Source of the DNA: Alteraurantiacibacter buctensis
Lineage (GTDB): Bacteria; Pseudomonadota; Alphaproteobacteria; Sphingomonadales; Sphingomonadaceae
Length of the DNA: 64,000 nucleotides
Reading direction: 5' to 3'
NCBI RefSeq assembly: GCF_009827655.1
Contig: NZ_WTYV01000001.1
Span: 124,001 to 188,000, forward strand
Below, piece after piece: positions 8,134 through 15,764 of the stretch (positions are counted from its first letter, which is position 1; every line of letters begins with the position of its first letter). The position numbers and the translations under genes are program-made. Below the pieces are notes generated by a model. That model saw only the letters and a program-made list of their open reading frames with translations, had not been told where the DNA came from and did no database searches.

Positions 8134-9555
8134 ATGACCACCCTGCAACAGAAGCTGGACAGCCAGTCCGACGTCGTCGATTTCCTGCGCAACCAGCAGG
8201 TCGGCCCCAATGTCTATCCGGGCGTTCCGGCTGAATACTCCAACTGGCGCAACGAACAGCGCGCCTGGGCCAAGAGCGCGGTGCTGTTCAACCAGTCCTA
8301 CCACATGGTGGAACTGTACGTGCGTGGTCCGGAAGCCTTCCAGCTGCTGGAATACACCGCCATCAACAGCTTCAAGAACTTCACCGTCAACAAGGCCAAG
8401 CAGTACGTGCCGGTCACCCCGGACGGCTACGTGATCGGTGACGTGATCCTGTTCTACCTGGCCGAGAACGAGTTCAGCCTAGTCGGCCGCGCCCCCGCGA
8501 TCGAGTGGGTGGAATTCCACGCCCAGTATCCCAAGCCCGACGGCAGCAAGTGGAACGTGACCGTGGAGCGCGACGAGCGCACCGCCAAGCGGACTGACGG
8601 CGTGCGCAAGAACTATCGCTTCCAGCTCCAGGGCCCGAACGCGATGAAGATCCTGTCGCAGGCCATGGGCACCGATGCCCCGGACCTGAAGTTCTTCAAC
8701 ATGGCCCACATCGACATCAACGGTGCCGACGTGATCGCGCTGCGCCACGGCATGGCCGGCCAGCCGGGCTATGAGCTGTTCGGCCCCTGGGCCGATTACC
8801 AGAAGGTCCACGCCGCGCTGGTGGAAGCCGGCAAGAACGACGGCCTGACCCTGGTGGGTGGCCGCGCCTATTCGTCCAACACCCTGGAATCGGGCTGGCT
8901 GCCCTCGCCGCTGCCCGCCTTCTTCACCGGCGACAGCCAGATGATGAAGGACTTCCGCGCCTGGGCCGGGGCCGACAGCTATGCCGGCACCTGCTCGATC
9001 GGCGGCAGCTACGTGCCCGACAGCATCGAGGGCTACTACCTGACCCCGTGGGACATCGGCTATGGCCACATCGTCAAGTTCGACCATGACTTCGTGGGCC
9101 GCGAAGCCCTGGAAAAGATGGCCGGCGAAACCCACAAGCAGAAGGTGACCCTGGCGCTCGACAACGAGGACATGCTGCGCGTGCTCTCCTCGATGTACGC
9201 CGAGGGCGACCGCGCCAAGTACTTCGAATTCCCCAGCGCCGTTTACGCCATGCACCCCTTCGACGAGGTGCGGAATGCTGACGGCAAGGTGATCGGCGTA
9301 TCGACCTGGGTCGGCTACAGCTCGAACGAAGGCAAGATGCTGACCCTGGCCATGATCGATCCGGCCGAAGTGGAAATGGGCAAGGAAGTGAAGCTGGTGT
9401 GGGGCGAACCCAACGGCGGCACCACCAAGCCGACCGTGGAGCCGCACGTGCAGACCGAGATCAAGGCTGTCATCAGCCCGGTCCCGTACAGCAACGTGGC
9501 CCGCACCGCCTATGCCGATAGCTGGCGCGCCACCGGCGTCGGTGCCAACCGCTAA
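8134..9555 (+). CDS. ligM/desA: Tetrahydrofolate-dependent aryl O-demethylase, LigM/DesA family
   Basis: GcvT-fold enzyme moving the O-methyl group of a methoxybenzoate to THF, giving a phenol and 5-methyl-THF. At 473 residues it matches LigM (vanillate/3-O-methylgallate) and DesA (syringate) of Sphingobium SYK-6. It keeps FSNWR/YSNWR-type, KQYVPVTPDG, IGDVILFYLAE, LRHGMAG and SNTLESGW segments. Tyr246 in GGRAYSSNTLESGW aligns with the functionally important Tyr247 of LigM. A strong AAGGAGAGG site precedes ATG 8134. A rho-independent terminator follows at 9590. LigM and DesA cannot be separated by eye, and a related but different methoxy substrate is possible. No formyl-THF ligase (ligH) gene is in the window. 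Confidence 0.88.
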   Translation: MTTLQQKLDSQSDVVDFLRNQQVGPNVYPGVPAEYSNWRNEQRAWAKSAVLFNQSYHMVELYVRGPEAFQLLEYTAINSFKNFTVNKAKQYVPVTPDGYVIGDVILFYLAENEFSLVGRAPAIEWVEFHAQYPKPDGSKWNVTVERDERTAKRTDGVRKNYRFQLQGPNAMKILSQAMGTDAPDLKFFNMAHIDINGADVIALRHGMAGQPGYELFGPWADYQKVHAALVEAGKNDGLTLVGGRAYSSNTLESGWLPSPLPAFFTGDSQMMKDFRAWAGADSYAGTCSIGGSYVPDSIEGYYLTPWDIGYGHIVKFDHDFVGREALEKMAGETHKQKVTLALDNEDMLRVLSSMYAEGDRAKYFEFPSAVYAMHPFDEVRNADGKVIGVSTWVGYSSNEGKMLTLAMIDPAEVEMGKEVKLVWGEPNGGTTKPTVEPHVQTEIKAVISPVPYSNVARTAYADSWRATGVGANR

Positions 9556-9589
9556 GCGGCACACAGTTACCCCGCGGGGGAGAGAGGAA

Positions 9590-9620
9590 GGGGTGGCCGG
9601 GCAACCGGTCACCCCTTTTT
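9590..9620 (+). terminator. Rho-independent terminator after the O-demethylase
   Basis: GGGGTGGCCGG (9590-9600), loop GCAA and CCGGTCACCCC (9605-9615) form an 11-bp stem with one G-T wobble, followed directly by TTTTT. It ends the hydrolase/O-demethylase operon. Confidence 0.88.
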
Positions 9621-9681
9621 CGTGCCGCTTGCCGGGGGCCTTCGGCTTGCGTTCAGAATGGTTTGCGCAGATACCCCGCCC

Positions 9682-10458
9682 ATGCCGCGCGCCATCCTGC
9701 CCCTGCTTCTTGGCGCCACCCTGCTGGCCGCCCCTGCCCTGGCGCAGGATACCCCCACCCCGGCTCCTGCCGAAGCAGCCAGCGCCGTGGCCTCGCCCCC
9801 GGCGGAGCTTGCCGGCAACTGGGACCTGCGGATCGACGGCACCACGATCTTCCGCTTCGCCATCGAGAAGACCGCCACCGGCGAATGGCGCGGGCGCTGG
9901 CAGCGGCCCGACAGCTTCAATTCCAACGGCAATGCCTTTGCCAACATGCGCGGGGGCGTGAAGTCCAGCGCCAGCATGGGGGGCAATGCCGTGTTCGAAC
10001 TGGTGGAACTGGCCTTCGACGACCCGCGTCCGGGGGCCGTGCCCGATATCTTCCGCTTCCGGCTGGTGGGGCCGGACCAGGTGGACATGACCTATGTCGG
10101 CACCCAGCTTGCCCCCTATCGCCTGGTGCGTGCCGGGGCGGGCGAAGCCCTGGGCAACTGGGATGCCACGCGTATCTATCGCCGCCCGGTGCCCGGCACC
10201 GGGCCGACCGGTGGCCGCCCTGCGGCAGGCGAACCGGCCCCGGCCCCATCCGCTCCGCGCGCGGCCCAGCCCACGCCCGATGGGCGCATCATCCTGGGGC
10301 GGCAGGTGCCTTTCCTTGACCTCAGCCGCAGGCCCGCGCCCCCGGAGGAAGCACCAACGCAAGCACCGGACGAAGCACCCGCCAGCCCGCCCGCTCCGGC
10401 AACCGAGGCCCCGGAACCGGCGTCCCGAATCGGCGAGGATTTCCTCGAAGGGCTCTAG
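9682..10458 (+). CDS. Exported protein of unknown function with Pro/Ala-rich tail
   Basis: A 258-residue protein with a clear Sec signal peptide (PRAILPLLLGATLLAAPALA, cleavage before QD at about residue 21). The mature part has a beta-rich domain of about 130 residues (GNWDLRIDG... RIYRRPVP) that resembles small lipocalin-like or avidin-like barrels. A low-complexity Pro/Ala/Glu tail follows. No family was recognised. ATG 9682 is chosen because it starts the signal peptide. It stands alone between a terminator and the convergent iclR gene. Confidence 0.75.
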   Translation: MPRAILPLLLGATLLAAPALAQDTPTPAPAEAASAVASPPAELAGNWDLRIDGTTIFRFAIEKTATGEWRGRWQRPDSFNSNGNAFANMRGGVKSSASMGGNAVFELVELAFDDPRPGAVPDIFRFRLVGPDQVDMTYVGTQLAPYRLVRAGAGEALGNWDATRIYRRPVPGTGPTGGRPAAGEPAPAPSAPRAAQPTPDGRIILGRQVPFLDLSRRPAPPEEAPTQAPDEAPASPPAPATEAPEPASRIGEDFLEGL

Positions 10459-10461
10459 CCC

Positions 10462-11247
10462 CTAGCTGGCTTCCAGCAGGCCCGCCGTGCGGTCCAGCAG
10501 GTCGGCCACGCGGGCGTGCAGGTCATCTGTGAAGCGTACCTTGGGCACCGCCACCGATAGCGAGCCGACCGGCTCGCCGTTCATCAGCACCAGCCGGGCG
10601 ATGCCCACGATGCCCAGCGAGAACTCCTCGTCCGTCATGGCATAGCCGGTCTTGCGCGCCTCGCGGATCTGGCGGCGCAGGGTCTTCTCGTCGGTCACCG
10701 TGCTGGGGGTGAACTTGCCGCGCTCGCTTTCGCGGAAATAGCGGTCCAGCTCGGCATCATCCAGCGCGCCCAGCAGGGCCTTGCCCGAAGCGAGCGCATG
10801 CATCGGCAGGCGGCGGCCCTGCGGCACCGAATAGCGCAGCGCCTGCTCGCTCGATTCGGTGACGATGGCTTCCACTTCCCACCCGTCGCGGATGAAGAAG
10901 CTGGTGGTCTCGTTTAACTGCACCCGCAAGGTCCGCACCAGCGGCGCGGCGCGGTCGGCCAGGGTGAAGCCGCGGTCGCTGGCCTGCAGGCGGGCAAGGC
11001 CCGGCCCGGCGGAATAGCGCCGCCCGTCACGCACCAGGTATTCACGCTCCACCAGGGTGGAAAGGAGGTAGGACAGGCTGGAGACGGGGATGCCCAGCGC
11101 GGTGGCAATCTCCTGCGCCACCAGCGCCCGGCCCGAAGCCACCACATACTCGATGATGTCGAGCGTGCGGGTGGCCGACTTGACCTGGCTCGACTGGCTT
11201 GGGCTGGACTGGTTCGCGCCCTGCGCCTGCTGGACCCCCTCGTTCAT
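10462..11247 (-). CDS. IclR-family transcriptional regulator
   Basis: A 261-residue DNA-binding protein. Residues about 24-85 form the IclR winged helix (SATRTLDIIEYV, IATALGIPVSSLSYLLSTL) and residues about 100-258 form the effector domain, which includes the typical RLPMHALASGKALLGAL segment and SLSVAVPKVRF. It starts 4 bp after the MetE-like gene, so it is co-transcribed with it. IclR proteins near aromatic genes usually sense pathway intermediates. Candidate sites of one pattern lie at 12424-12439 and 7327-7340, which suggests it controls its own operon and the O-demethylation/C1 genes; this is inference. Confidence 0.9.
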   Translation of the reverse strand: MNEGVQQAQGANQSSPSQSSQVKSATRTLDIIEYVVASGRALVAQEIATALGIPVSSLSYLLSTLVEREYLVRDGRRYSAGPGLARLQASDRGFTLADRAAPLVRTLRVQLNETTSFFIRDGWEVEAIVTESSEQALRYSVPQGRRLPMHALASGKALLGALDDAELDRYFRESERGKFTPSTVTDEKTLRRQIREARKTGYAMTDEEFSLGIVGIARLVLMNGEPVGSLSVAVPKVRFTDDLHARVADLLDRTAGLLEAS

Positions 11248-11251
11248 CCCG

Positions 11252-12388
11252 CTACCCTATCCGCGCATCGGCGATGTCGGCCCCGGCACGCAGGGCGGCC
11301 AGCTTCTTCCACGCCACGGCGGGATCGATCTTGCCATAGCCGGCAAAGGTGCCGAAGCCGCAGTCGCTGCTGGCGATCACCCGGCCCTTGCCGACAATGG
11401 CGGCAAACCGCTCGATCCGCTGGGCAATCAGTTCGGGCGTTTCCAGATAGTTCGAGCAGCTGTCGATGAAGCCGGGAGCCAGCACCTTGCCATCCAGCTT
11501 GCCGGCCTCGGCCGCATCGCGCCACACGATCCATTCGTGTTCGTGGCGCGGGTTGGCGTGCTCGAACAGGATCGTGGCGGGCCGGGCGGCGAGCACGATG
11601 TCGATGATCTTCTCCAGCGGAATGTCGAAATCGTGCGGGCCTTCGTAATTGCCCCAGCACACGTGCATCCGCATCTGTTCGGGGGCGATGCCCTGTGTCG
11701 CTTCATTCAGCGCATCCACGTTGGCGCGGATGGTGGCGAGGAACTGGTCCTCGGTCATGTCCTGGTAGCCGGTGTGGCGGCTCATCGCCAGGTCCGGGCA
11801 GTCGAACTGCACGGCGAACCCGGCCGCGGCAATCGCCTCGTATTCGGGGCGCATGGCGGTGACGAGGTCGGCCAGGTAGGCCTCGTGGCTGCGGTAGTAC
11901 TGGTTGGGCTGGAAAGCGGTGATCAGGCCGGGCGAAGCGGTGTTGAGGAAGGCATCCACCCCGCCACCGTGCCGCTCCAGCGCCAGCTTGAACCGGCGCA
12001 CATCGTCATGCAGCGGTTGCAGGTTGACCAGTTCCACCTTGCCGATGGCGCTGGCGCGGGTGAATTCCTGCGCGCCCATGATGTGGGCCAGCTTCTTTGC
12101 CAGGTCCGGCACGGCGGCCAGGTCCTGCGCGGGCTTGCGCGGGGTGTGCCCGCCAAAGCCGGAGAGCCGCTCGATGATGTAGGTGGAATAGCCGACCTTG
12201 CCCAGTTCGCCATCGGAGATGATCGAGACGCCGTTCTCCACCTGCCGGCGCACGCCTTCGTCCACCGCTTCCTGCACCACGCGGTCGAACTCGGCCTCGT
12301 CGTACGCCTCGCCCTTATCGCGGGCCAGCAGCAGCGGCACCAGCTCGGGACCGCGCGGAAGGCTGCCGACGTGGGTGGTATGGATCAC
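11252..12388 (-). CDS. MetE-like (cobalamin-independent methionine synthase C-domain) methyltransferase
   Basis: A 378-residue TIM-barrel protein of the MetE C-terminal/UROD family. Zinc ligands of the family are visible: His242 and Cys244 in MHVCWGNYEG, Glu276 in LFEHANP, and Cys343 in SSDCGFGT. It starts THVGSLPR, as such core-MetE proteins do. Without the N-terminal MetE half it may methylate a thiol other than homocysteine, or use a methyl donor other than triglutamyl methyl-THF; the coenzyme M epoxide transferase family shares this fold. GTG 12388 follows GAGGGG. Its place between an NTF2-like gene and iclR suggests it may accept methyl groups from O-demethylation. Confidence 0.8.
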   Translation of the reverse strand: MIHTTHVGSLPRGPELVPLLLARDKGEAYDEAEFDRVVQEAVDEGVRRQVENGVSIISDGELGKVGYSTYIIERLSGFGGHTPRKPAQDLAAVPDLAKKLAHIMGAQEFTRASAIGKVELVNLQPLHDDVRRFKLALERHGGGVDAFLNTASPGLITAFQPNQYYRSHEAYLADLVTAMRPEYEAIAAAGFAVQFDCPDLAMSRHTGYQDMTEDQFLATIRANVDALNEATQGIAPEQMRMHVCWGNYEGPHDFDIPLEKIIDIVLAARPATILFEHANPRHEHEWIVWRDAAEAGKLDGKVLAPGFIDSCSNYLETPELIAQRIERFAAIVGKGRVIASSDCGFGTFAGYGKIDPAVAWKKLAALRAGADIADARIG

Positions 12389-12423
12389 TGGAAATACGCC
12401 CCTCTGAAATGGTCTCGGCCATC

Positions 12424-12439
12424 TTTCATGTATGCGAAA
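12424..12439. promoter_or_regulatory. IclR-like operator TTTCATGTATGCGAAA
   Basis: An imperfect inverted repeat with TTTC and GAAA ends and a central TA lies 36 bp before the GTG of the MetE-like gene. It shares TTC-N3-TA-N3-GAA with the site at 7327. It suggests that the MetE-like/iclR pair has its own regulated promoter in addition to read-through from the NTF2-like gene upstream. Confidence 0.45.
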
Positions 12440-12471
12440 CTAGCGCAAGCATGAAAAAACGGGACGTTCTG

Positions 12472-12867
12472 TCAGGGCACCAGCGCGCAGCCCACGCTGG
12501 CGATCTTGCCGTTCTCCAGGTGATAGTGGATGTACTGCCGCATCTGTTGCACCTGGCCTTTGGCGATGGGGAAGAACTGCTCCATCCCGTTGGCGTCCAG
12601 CACCTCGCGCGTCAGGTCGGCAAAGGCCTCGATCCGCACGATCCCTTCCACCGCCGTCAGCTCGTCAGACCCGGCAAAGCGCTCCACGGTCACCGTCTCG
12701 GTCACGTAGGAATGGAGGAAGCCATAGAACGCCTTCAACTGCTCGCGCGTGGTGATCTCGATCCCGAAGAAGGCCATGCGCGGATTGTCGGCATAGAAAT
12801 CGAACACGGTATCGTAATCGCGCGCGTTGAAAGCGGCGACATAGCGGTCATAATCTTCGCGGGTCAT
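12472..12867 (-). CDS. NTF2/SnoaL-like protein (131 aa)
   Basis: Small alpha+beta barrel of the NTF2/SnoaL type: an N-terminal helix (REDYDRYVAAFNARDYDTVFDFY), a short cone-closing segment and long beta-strands (MRQYIHYHLENGKIASVGCALV). NTF2-fold enzymes in aromatic pathways include isomerases, dehydratases and the gamma-formaldehyde lyase LdpA. Which reaction this one does cannot be read from sequence. ATG 12867 follows AAGGGAGGG. It is the first gene of a leftward operon with the MetE-like and iclR genes, and its promoter carries the palindrome at 12896-12909. Confidence 0.75.
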   Translation of the reverse strand: MTREDYDRYVAAFNARDYDTVFDFYADNPRMAFFGIEITTREQLKAFYGFLHSYVTETVTVERFAGSDELTAVEGIVRIEAFADLTREVLDANGMEQFFPIAKGQVQQMRQYIHYHLENGKIASVGCALVP

Positions 12868-12892
12868 TTGCTGCGGCCCTCCCTTGCGGATA

Positions 12893-12920
12893 ATCCTAAC
12901 GATCGTTAGCATGGTGGCAA
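12893..12920 (-). promoter_or_regulatory. Leftward promoter of the NTF2-like/MetE-like/IclR operon
   Basis: Read on the minus strand, TTGCCA (12915-12920), a 16-bp spacer and TAGGAT (12893-12898). The operator palindrome fills the spacer and overlaps the -10, as expected for a repressor site. Confidence 0.45.
12896..12909. promoter_or_regulatory. Operator palindrome CTAACGATCGTTAG (regulon site 1)
   Basis: A perfect 14-bp palindrome in the divergent promoter between the NTF2-like gene (12867, minus) and the GMC oxidoreductase gene (12963, plus). It is one of four matching sites (STAACRRBYGTTAR) in this window, all in divergent catabolic promoters. It is likely bound by the MarR-family protein at 20697-21206. 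Confidence 0.7.
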
Positions 12921-12923
12921 GGA

Positions 12924-12948
12924 CCCTTCGACAAGCTCAGGATGAGCG
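12924..12948. repeat. Dispersed repeat CCCTTCGACAAGCTCAGGATGAGCG
   Basis: This short inverted-repeat element is known to me as a very common intergenic repeat in sphingomonads and other proteobacteria. It gives spurious peptides such as TLRQAQDERG when translated. Here it lies between the operator and the GMC start codon, within the 5' leader of that operon. An ATG inside it (12942) is not a credible start. Confidence 0.7.
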
Positions 12949-12962
12949 GGGCAGAGGATGGT

Positions 12963-14609
12963 ATGAGCGAATTCGATTACATCGTCGTTGGCGGCGGCAC
13001 CGCAGGCTGCGTGATGGCCGCGCGGCTGAGCGAGGACGGGCAACATACCGTGGCCCTGCTGGAAGCGGGCGGCGGGGACGAGCATCCCTATATCCAGATG
13101 CCGCTGGGCTTCCTGCGCGCGATGACCAAGCCGCAGTTCAACTGGCCCTACCTGACCGAGCCGGAGCCCAACCTCAACGGCCGCCAGCTTCCCCTGCCCC
13201 GCGGCAAGGTGATGGGCGGGTCGGGCTCCATCAACGGCATGTTCGCCATGCGCGGCCACCCGGCGGACTATGACCAGTGGGCGCAGATGGGTGCTCGCGG
13301 CTGGTCCTATGCCGATTGCCTGCCCTATTTTCGCAAGCTGGAGGATAGCTGGCGGGGCGAGAGCACCTATCATGGCAAGGGCGGCCCGGTGCGCATCGGC
13401 CCGATCGACAGCCCCCACCTGCTGCATGAAGAGATGATGGCCAGCGCCGCCAACGCCGGCTTTGCCACCACCGACGACCTAGGCGGTGCCAATCCCGAAG
13501 GTTTTGCCCGGGGCGAGCAAAGCGTGGACGACAAGGGCCACCGCGTCAGCTCGGCCAGTGCCTATATCAAGCCGGCGCTGGGCCGCCGCAACCTGGACGT
13601 GCGGCAGAACCAGCTCGTCACCCGCGTGGTGTTCGAGGGCAAGCGCGCCGTGGGGGTGGAACTGGACACGCCCGCCGGCCCGCGCGTGCTGCGCGCCCGC
13701 AAGGAAGTGATCCTGTGCGGCGGCACCTACAATTCGCCCCACCTGCTGATGCTGTCCGGCATCGGCCCGGCGGCGCACCTGAAGGACCACGGCATCACCG
13801 TGCTGCATGACAGCCCCGGTGTGGGCCGCAACCTGCAGGAACACCCCACCGCCAGCCTGGAGTTCGAGGCGAAGGAGCGGGTCACCTTTATCCGCCAGTT
13901 GCGCTGGGATCGCCTGGCCTGGAACGCCGCCCGCTGGGCGCTGACCGGCAAGGGCACGATGGCCAGCCAGCTGAACAGCTGCAACGTGGTGATCCGCACC
14001 GATGACCGGCTGGACCGGCCCGACATGCAGATCATGGTCAACCCGATCCGGTTCGACGCACAGACCTGGTTCCCCGGCATCAAGCCCGAACAGGACCACG
14101 TGTTCTGGGCCGGCATCGTGCAATTGCACCCCGAGAGCCGCGGCTGGGTGGAACTGAAGAGCACGAGCCCTCGCGATGTGCCCGCCGTTACCCTCAACAT
14201 CATGGCCGAGGAAGCGGACCTGGCGCAGATGCGCCGCGCCATCCGCACCGCGCGCAGGATCTACCGCAGCGAGCCGATGGGCAGCCTGGTGGGGGCCGAG
14301 CGCCCGCCCTTTGCCGGGGTCGACAGCGACGAGGAACTGAACGCCATGATCCGCGCCACCTGCTATGTGGGCATGCACCCCACCAGCACTTGCGCGATGG
14401 GCATGGGCGAGCGCAGCGTGGTGGACGAGGACTGCCGCGTGATCGGCGTGGAAGGGCTGCGGGTGGTCGACGCCAGCGTGATGCCCACCGTGCCCGGCGG
14501 CAACACCGCCATTCCCGTGACCATGGTGGCGGAGAAAGCCGCCGATGCCATGCGCGGGCGCAAGCTGCCTGCCGCCGAGCTGCCGGCGCGCGAAACCGAA
14601 ACGGCATGA
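12963..14609 (+). CDS. GMC-family FAD-dependent alcohol oxidoreductase
   Basis: Glucose-methanol-choline oxidoreductase of 548 residues that oxidises an alcohol to an aldehyde. The FAD motif GGGTAG is at 10-15, the PRGKVMGGSGSINGM signature near residue 80, and the C-terminal active site has His472 (GMHPTSTCAMG) and Asn514 (PTVPGGNTA). It is closest in style to choline/aryl-alcohol dehydrogenases without an export signal. Two SYK-6 enzymes for the side-chain alcohol of dehydrodiconiferyl alcohol are, as I recall, GMC proteins, so a lignin-dimer alcohol is a reasonable guess. Its stop overlaps the next ATG (ATGA). It leads an operon of four genes under operator site 1. Confidence 0.9.
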   Translation: MSEFDYIVVGGGTAGCVMAARLSEDGQHTVALLEAGGGDEHPYIQMPLGFLRAMTKPQFNWPYLTEPEPNLNGRQLPLPRGKVMGGSGSINGMFAMRGHPADYDQWAQMGARGWSYADCLPYFRKLEDSWRGESTYHGKGGPVRIGPIDSPHLLHEEMMASAANAGFATTDDLGGANPEGFARGEQSVDDKGHRVSSASAYIKPALGRRNLDVRQNQLVTRVVFEGKRAVGVELDTPAGPRVLRARKEVILCGGTYNSPHLLMLSGIGPAAHLKDHGITVLHDSPGVGRNLQEHPTASLEFEAKERVTFIRQLRWDRLAWNAARWALTGKGTMASQLNSCNVVIRTDDRLDRPDMQIMVNPIRFDAQTWFPGIKPEQDHVFWAGIVQLHPESRGWVELKSTSPRDVPAVTLNIMAEEADLAQMRRAIRTARRIYRSEPMGSLVGAERPPFAGVDSDEELNAMIRATCYVGMHPTSTCAMGMGERSVVDEDCRVIGVEGLRVVDASVMPTVPGGNTAIPVTMVAEKAADAMRGRKLPAAELPARETETA

Positions 14610-14995
14610 GCCGCACGGCGCAGGAGGAGGCCAACCTGGCGCTGGTGCGCGGGTTGTTTGCCGACGTCCTGAACCCGATGGATTCGGGCGCGGTCGATCG
14701 CTACGTCTCGCCCGATTACGTGCAGCACAGCCAGCTTGCACCGCCCGGGCGCGATGCGCTGAAGGCCTTCCTCGACATGATCCGCGCGGAAACGCCGCAG
14801 GCCGTGCACGATGTGAAGCGCATGTTAGTGGATGGCGACCACGTGACCGTCCACTACCACGTGCGCCGCTTTCCGGGGGACCTGGGCTGGGCGGTGATCG
14901 ACATATTCCGGGTGGAAGACGGCAGAATCGCCGAACACTGGGACGTGATGCAGGACGTGGTGGAAGGCGGGCCCAACCCCAATTCACCGTTCTGA
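14606..14995 (+). CDS. SnoaL-like protein (129 aa, COG4922 type)
   Basis: Small SnoaL/NTF2 barrel protein translated from an ATG overlapping the GMC stop. The pattern EEANLALVRGLFADVL, YVQHSQLAPPGRDALKAFL and the closing DIFRVEDGRIAEHWDVMQDV is that of the predicted SnoaL-like aldol-condensation group. The related exported protein at 38295 shares the final IAEHWD motif. It acts in the cytoplasm, probably on the product of the GMC enzyme or the next SDR; the reaction is unknown. Confidence 0.82.
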   Translation: MSRTAQEEANLALVRGLFADVLNPMDSGAVDRYVSPDYVQHSQLAPPGRDALKAFLDMIRAETPQAVHDVKRMLVDGDHVTVHYHVRRFPGDLGWAVIDIFRVEDGRIAEHWDVMQDVVEGGPNPNSPF

Positions 14996-15011
14996 CAGGA
15001 AGGGAGAGAAC

Positions 15012-15761
15012 ATGCGTTTCACCGATAAGGTGGTGCTGGTGCTGGGCGGCAATTCGGGCATTGGCCTGGCCGCCGCGCAGGCCTTTGCTGCCGAAGGGGG
15101 CAAGGTCCACCTGACCGGCCGCAACCAGAAGACCATCGATGCCGCCGTGGCCTCCATCCCCGGCAGCGTGGGCTATGCCGCCGACATTGCCGACATTGCC
15201 AGCAGCGAGCGGGTGGTCAGCGCCGTGGAAGCGGTGGACGGGCGGATCGACGTGCTGTTCATCAACGCCGGCGTGGGCGGCTTTGCCCCGCTGGAAGGCA
15301 TTACCGAGAGTGATTGGGACCATGTCCACGGCGTCAACCTGAAAGGCTGCGTCTTCGCCCTGCAGAAGGCGGTGCGGGCCATGGGTGAAGGCGGGGCGAT
15401 CGTCGTCACCGGCTCCATCGGCGCGCACGGGGCACTGGAGGGCAATGGCACCTATGCCGCCGCCAAGGCGGGCCTGGCCATGGCCATGAAGGTCTTCGCC
15501 AAGGAGCTGCTGCCGCGCAGCATCCGCCTCAACATGGTCAGCCCCGGCCCGATCGATACCCCGCTGCTCCACCGCAACCCCGGCATGGGCCCGGACGATG
15601 TGGCGCGGCTGAAGGACATGATGATCGCCAATATCCCAATGCATCGCATGGGCGAGAGCGACGAGGTGGCGAAGGCCGTCCTGTTCCTCGCCAGTGACGA
15701 TGCCAGTTTCATTACCGGCACCGACCTGCTGGTCGATGGCGGCCTGATCGAGTTGAGCTGA
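15012..15761 (+). CDS. Short-chain dehydrogenase/reductase
   Basis: Classical SDR of 249 residues using NAD(P)H. It has the cofactor motif GGNSGIG (12-18), NAG near residue 85 and the catalytic set Ser135, Tyr148 and Lys152 (YAAAK). The C-terminus has the usual ITGTDLLVDGG. A strong GGAAGGGAGAG precedes ATG 15012. As the third gene of the GMC operon it likely oxidises or reduces a side-chain carbonyl in the same pathway. Confidence 0.9.
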   Translation: MRFTDKVVLVLGGNSGIGLAAAQAFAAEGGKVHLTGRNQKTIDAAVASIPGSVGYAADIADIASSERVVSAVEAVDGRIDVLFINAGVGGFAPLEGITESDWDHVHGVNLKGCVFALQKAVRAMGEGGAIVVTGSIGAHGALEGNGTYAAAKAGLAMAMKVFAKELLPRSIRLNMVSPGPIDTPLLHRNPGMGPDDVARLKDMMIANIPMHRMGESDEVAKAVLFLASDDASFITGTDLLVDGGLIELS

Positions 15762-15764
15762 GCC

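Noticed and set aside
12942..12962. Upstream ATG for the GMC oxidoreductase
   Set aside because: It lies inside the CTTCGACAAGCTCAGG repeat and adds residues not seen in GMC proteins; ATG 12963 is better.
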